Shown here: in pieces, positions 19,893-22,564 of the stretch
Layout: each line of letters starts with the position of its first letter
Position numbering within the stretch: position 1 is the first letter of the stretch
Assembly: GCA_964549135.1 (NCBI GenBank)
Contig: CAZJUJ010000046.1
Location: 1-22,564, forward strand
Source: RUG563 sp964549135
GTDB lineage: Bacteria; Bacillota; Clostridia; Christensenellales; Aristaeellaceae
Length of the DNA stretch: 22,564 nt
Direction of reading: 5' to 3'
Position numbers and translations under genes: made by a program
The notes under the pieces: generated by a model
What the model was told of the DNA's origin: nothing
The model's database searches: none
Seen by the model: the letters and a program-made list of their open reading frames with translations, nothing else

Positions 19893-22088
19893 TCAGGTCA
19901 GGTTCAATACTCCGCGCATAAATCCCAGAAAATCATCGTATTCCAGGGTCCACTGGTATACACCATCGGCAACTTCCTCTTCATCAGTAGACCCGGCAAT
20001 TTTCTTTAATTTCCACTTTCGGATCATACAGCGACGGATGGATACAGATTTCTTCTGCAGCGCACGCCAATCGCTCTCTCCCCTTGCTATTGCGCTTGCA
20101 AAAGAGGCATCGATGACCGCCGGAACGGTATCCGAATCAATGACCGTGAACTTATTGTCCACCGTTTTAAATTGCATTTCCGCCTCTTGCTCCATAAGCC
20201 ATTGAATGGCATTGATGCAGCTATTATCGCGAACGATCTCGTCATGCATGGAACGGGTACTGTTTTCTGGAGCAATGGAGGTATTATTTTCGAAATAGCC
20301 TTTCAAGACCTCGGCAGAGCGTTCCATTTCTTTATTCCGCGTCAGCATGGAATCATCCCGCAAGGAAAAACTCCACATTTCTGCGTTGGCAGCAGTTCCA
20401 TGGCGGTTCACTCTGCCTGCTGCCTGCAGCAGAGACAGCAGGGATGCGATTTCCCTGAAGCCTGTCCGGAAGGAAAAATCAACGCCTGCTTCCACGCAGG
20501 AGGTTGCCACCAGCGTCCAATCCGTATCGGAAGCATTGCTAAGGCGCTGCTTGATTCGATCAATCGTCTTGCTGCGATCCTCCGGCGTCAGTGCGGTTGA
20601 CAGGTGTTCAACCTTTGCTCTTCCAAATTTTTCGCAAAGATCCGAGGCAATGACTGCAGCTGTCTGCACCGTATTGAGGATGAGGAGACGCGGCCCGGGA
20701 GCCCCTTGTACCCAATCGATCAGCTCCTGGCGGCTTAGAGGCCTTTCCTTCCAAGGAAATGCAACGCGGTCATGCTCATAGGCCATCAGCCTTTCGCGCA
20801 GTGCTGGATTGACCAGTTCCGCAACCATGGGGCGCGGCATTTCAATTTTAGCCAATCCTTTAAGCTCCCAATACCGAACGAGAGAGCCGGATGCCAGTAC
20901 CCAGTAGCAGCCCCAATCATTTGCCAGCGCATTCATCCACTTCCACGCAAGCGGAAGAAGCCTCAGCGGCAATGCGTTGTGGGCCTCGTCCAGGAAAATC
21001 ATGCTTCCCGGCAGCTCATGCAGTCTGCGCAGCGTTGACGGACGATTGGAGGCTAATGTTTCGAAGAAAGCCACCGCAGTCGTAATAACAATGGGGGCGC
21101 GCCATAAGGATGTAAGATAACGGGTTTCATAATTCTGAAAATCAGCACGGGAATGCAGCTCTGCCACGATCTCCTCCGGATTTTCACCGGGCAGCAGCAG
21201 CGCCTTGCGATAAACCTCCACCGATTGCCGGATGATGCTGGTATATGGCAGCACAACAAAGATGCGGCGCGCATTTCGCCTGATCGCCTGCTGCAGCAAA
21301 TGCGCCATAACGGCGGTTGTCTTTCCTGAGCCAACAGGACTGTCACAGGTTGCGAATCCGCCCTTGATGTTTGCATCGCGGCAGGCAGCATACATTTCAC
21401 GGCGCAGGCTGCTGCGCGCATCATCACCGCCGAGATGCTTAACATATTGATCCAGCGCGGCAAGCCGCTCCTTGGCACAAAGCTGCGGCGAATGCTCCCG
21501 CTCCGGCGCTTGCTTATATGCCGTGGCAGTATCTGTATGATCGGCATCGGCAAGGCAGGAAAGCGCCATGCGGAAGAATACTTGCTGATCTCCAGCATAT
21601 GGCTGCTCTTCCTTTTTGATCTGAAAAGGAAAGAGTTCCTGATGCTTGCGAAGCAATTCTTTTAACGTGACACAGGTACGCTCTCTGGCTGCCGGTCGCT
21701 CGTCCCGGAACATTTTATCCTCTCGCGAACTCTCCGCCGCTATATCCGGCAGGCCTCTGTGATGCGCGTAAACCATCAGAGCGGAATACAGGCATTTTTC
21801 GGTTTTCAAGGCAGCGCTTCCGGCATCTACATGGTTGACCGGCAAATGACGCTGCTTTCCATCCGAATACTGCAATGCCTTCTGATTCTCTTCATCCAGC
21901 TTGCCTAAATCGTGCAGCAATGCGCTTTTTTCTGCTATTTCGGATAGCATTCCGCTTTTATCTGCTGCATAGGATTCCGCTTCTTTTGCATAGCGGGCTG
22001 CCTTTTCGGAAACGCCCCGGATATGCGCTTCATAGGTTTGCGCTGCTGCGCCGTTCTTTGCACTATGTGCCAGCAACACGTCCATCAT
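19893..22088 (-). CDS. cas3: CRISPR-associated nuclease-helicase Cas3
   Basis: Cas3 is the effector nuclease of type I CRISPR-Cas, recruited by Cascade to unwind and degrade target DNA. The 731-aa protein has an N-terminal HD nuclease domain (LLHDLGKLD with H59/D60, NHVDAG with H86, YAHHRG with H109/H110). A superfamily 2 helicase follows: Walker A PVGSGKTT (251-258), FLDEAH (365-370), LASGS (398-402), VEAGVDF (532-538) and QAAGRVNR (555-562). All key residues look intact. ATG 22088 overlaps the cas7 stop as ATGA. Codon use is visibly less GC-biased than in the aro and adhE genes, which suggests horizontal acquisition. It is the last cas gene on this side. Confidence 0.93.
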   Translation of the reverse strand: MMDVLLAHSAKNGAAAQTYEAHIRGVSEKAARYAKEAESYAADKSGMLSEIAEKSALLHDLGKLDEENQKALQYSDGKQRHLPVNHVDAGSAALKTEKCLYSALMVYAHHRGLPDIAAESSREDKMFRDERPAARERTCVTLKELLRKHQELFPFQIKKEEQPYAGDQQVFFRMALSCLADADHTDTATAYKQAPEREHSPQLCAKERLAALDQYVKHLGGDDARSSLRREMYAACRDANIKGGFATCDSPVGSGKTTAVMAHLLQQAIRRNARRIFVVLPYTSIIRQSVEVYRKALLLPGENPEEIVAELHSRADFQNYETRYLTSLWRAPIVITTAVAFFETLASNRPSTLRRLHELPGSMIFLDEAHNALPLRLLPLAWKWMNALANDWGCYWVLASGSLVRYWELKGLAKIEMPRPMVAELVNPALRERLMAYEHDRVAFPWKERPLSRQELIDWVQGAPGPRLLILNTVQTAAVIASDLCEKFGRAKVEHLSTALTPEDRSKTIDRIKQRLSNASDTDWTLVATSCVEAGVDFSFRTGFREIASLLSLLQAAGRVNRHGTAANAEMWSFSLRDDSMLTRNKEMERSAEVLKGYFENNTSIAPENSTRSMHDEIVRDNSCINAIQWLMEQEAEMQFKTVDNKFTVIDSDTVPAVIDASFASAIARGESDWRALQKKSVSIRRCMIRKWKLKKIAGSTDEEEVADGVYQWTLEYDDFLGFMRGVLNLT

Positions 22089-22564
22089 AGGCGGATCATC
22101 AAATCGCCAAAGCTTGCTACACGCTCTAAAAGCTCCGGCGGCAAGGCGGTTTTGTCCTCATAATCAGCCCATGTGGTGGACGGCTCTGCTGCGCTGCCGC
22201 GCTTTACAGGCGTCAGAGCCTCAAATAGCAGATAGTCCGGACAACTTCCCAAAATATTCTTATGTTCTACATACCAAGCGTGGCGAATGCGAACATCAGG
22301 GCGGATGGCAGAGCGGTTCTGCTCATAGGCATGGGGAATCAGCAGCTTCAAAAGTTCGATATCATCTGCCGTGCAGCCGCTCTTTCCGGCGTAATTGGGA
22401 TTGACGAAGAAGGGCATACAATAAACGCCATGTTCCACAATGCGATAGGCAAGCGGTGCCATACCGGCATTTTTCCCTTCCTGTACACCGGCTTTATTTG
22501 TGTTAGTCTGACGGATAATTTCTACCGGGGCAACAGACACACCCATTCCGAACTGAACAACGCC
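22085..22564 (-). CDS. cas7: Cas7-family Cascade backbone protein (3' part)
   Basis: The last 159 residues are present; the start lies beyond the right window edge, and the ATG at 22546 is internal. Cas7 subunits polymerise along the crRNA to form the Cascade backbone. The C-terminus resembles Csd2/Csh2-type Cas7 proteins: AYRIVEHGVYCMPFFVNP, a TADDIELL..L..AYEQNRSAIRPDVRIRH stretch and YVEHKNILGSCPDYLLFE, close to the LGNAPAHxLF region of type I-C members. Divergence is appreciable, so the subtype (I-C or I-B) is uncertain. It is directly upstream of cas3 with a 4-nt overlap. Confidence 0.75.
   Translation of the reverse strand, partial: GVVQFGMGVSVAPVEIIRQTNTNKAGVQEGKNAGMAPLAYRIVEHGVYCMPFFVNPNYAGKSGCTADDIELLKLLIPHAYEQNRSAIRPDVRIRHAWYVEHKNILGSCPDYLLFEALTPVKRGSAAEPSTTWADYEDKTALPPELLERVASFGDLMIRL

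Overview
The window looks like a chromosomal segment of a GC-rich, anaerobic, fermentative member of the Clostridia (Bacillota). Evidence for this is the bifunctional AdhE, a Rex repressor, two [FeFe]-hydrogenase-type proteins, strong AGGAGG-type ribosome binding sites, TGn-extended -10 promoters and a type Ibeta DAHP synthase. I cannot place it below class level from sequence alone.

Layout. (1) 1-463: two minus-strand tRNA genes, Gln(CTG) then Glu(CTC), with a near-consensus promoter and a long hairpin terminator. (2) 530-991: two full copies and a partial third copy of a 211-bp hairpin-rich repeat, followed by a possible 32-codon ORF. (3) 1345-10130, plus strand: a complete route from DAHP to chorismate and on to prephenate, phenylpyruvate and 4-hydroxyphenylpyruvate. 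A lone shikimate-kinase paralogue comes first. Then an internal promoter, a Tyr/Phe-rich leader peptide and an attenuator precede aroF-tyrA-aroB-aroA-aroC-pheA-aroEK-aroQ, which are packed with overlaps or very short gaps. (4) 10131-10626: more copies of the repeat family, mostly inverted, and a terminator. (5) 19537 down to 10627, minus strand: an apparent operon rex - adhE - APH-fold kinase - two small [2Fe-2S] thioredoxin-fold proteins - sensory hydrogenase with PAS domain - SpoIIE/PP2C phosphatase - group-B-like [FeFe] hydrogenase. (6) 19574-19892: intergenic, with a palindrome and a short direct repeat. (7) 22564 down to 19893, minus strand: the end of a type I CRISPR-Cas operon (cas7 then cas3), entering from the right edge. 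No CRISPR array is visible.

How the genes work together. The aro operon makes precursors of Phe and Tyr, and the leader peptide suggests expression is tuned by charged tRNA-Tyr (and perhaps tRNA-Phe) through ribosome-mediated attenuation. The minus-strand operon joins an NADH/NAD+-sensing repressor, the main ethanol-forming enzyme, a hydrogenase and a sensory hydrogenase next to a phosphatase and a kinase-fold protein. It reads as a module that senses redox state or hydrogen and sets the balance between ethanol and H2.

The most notable observations are the attenuator, a perfect 67-bp inverted repeat that brackets the whole 9.2-kb aro locus, and the combined redox/hydrogen-sensing operon.
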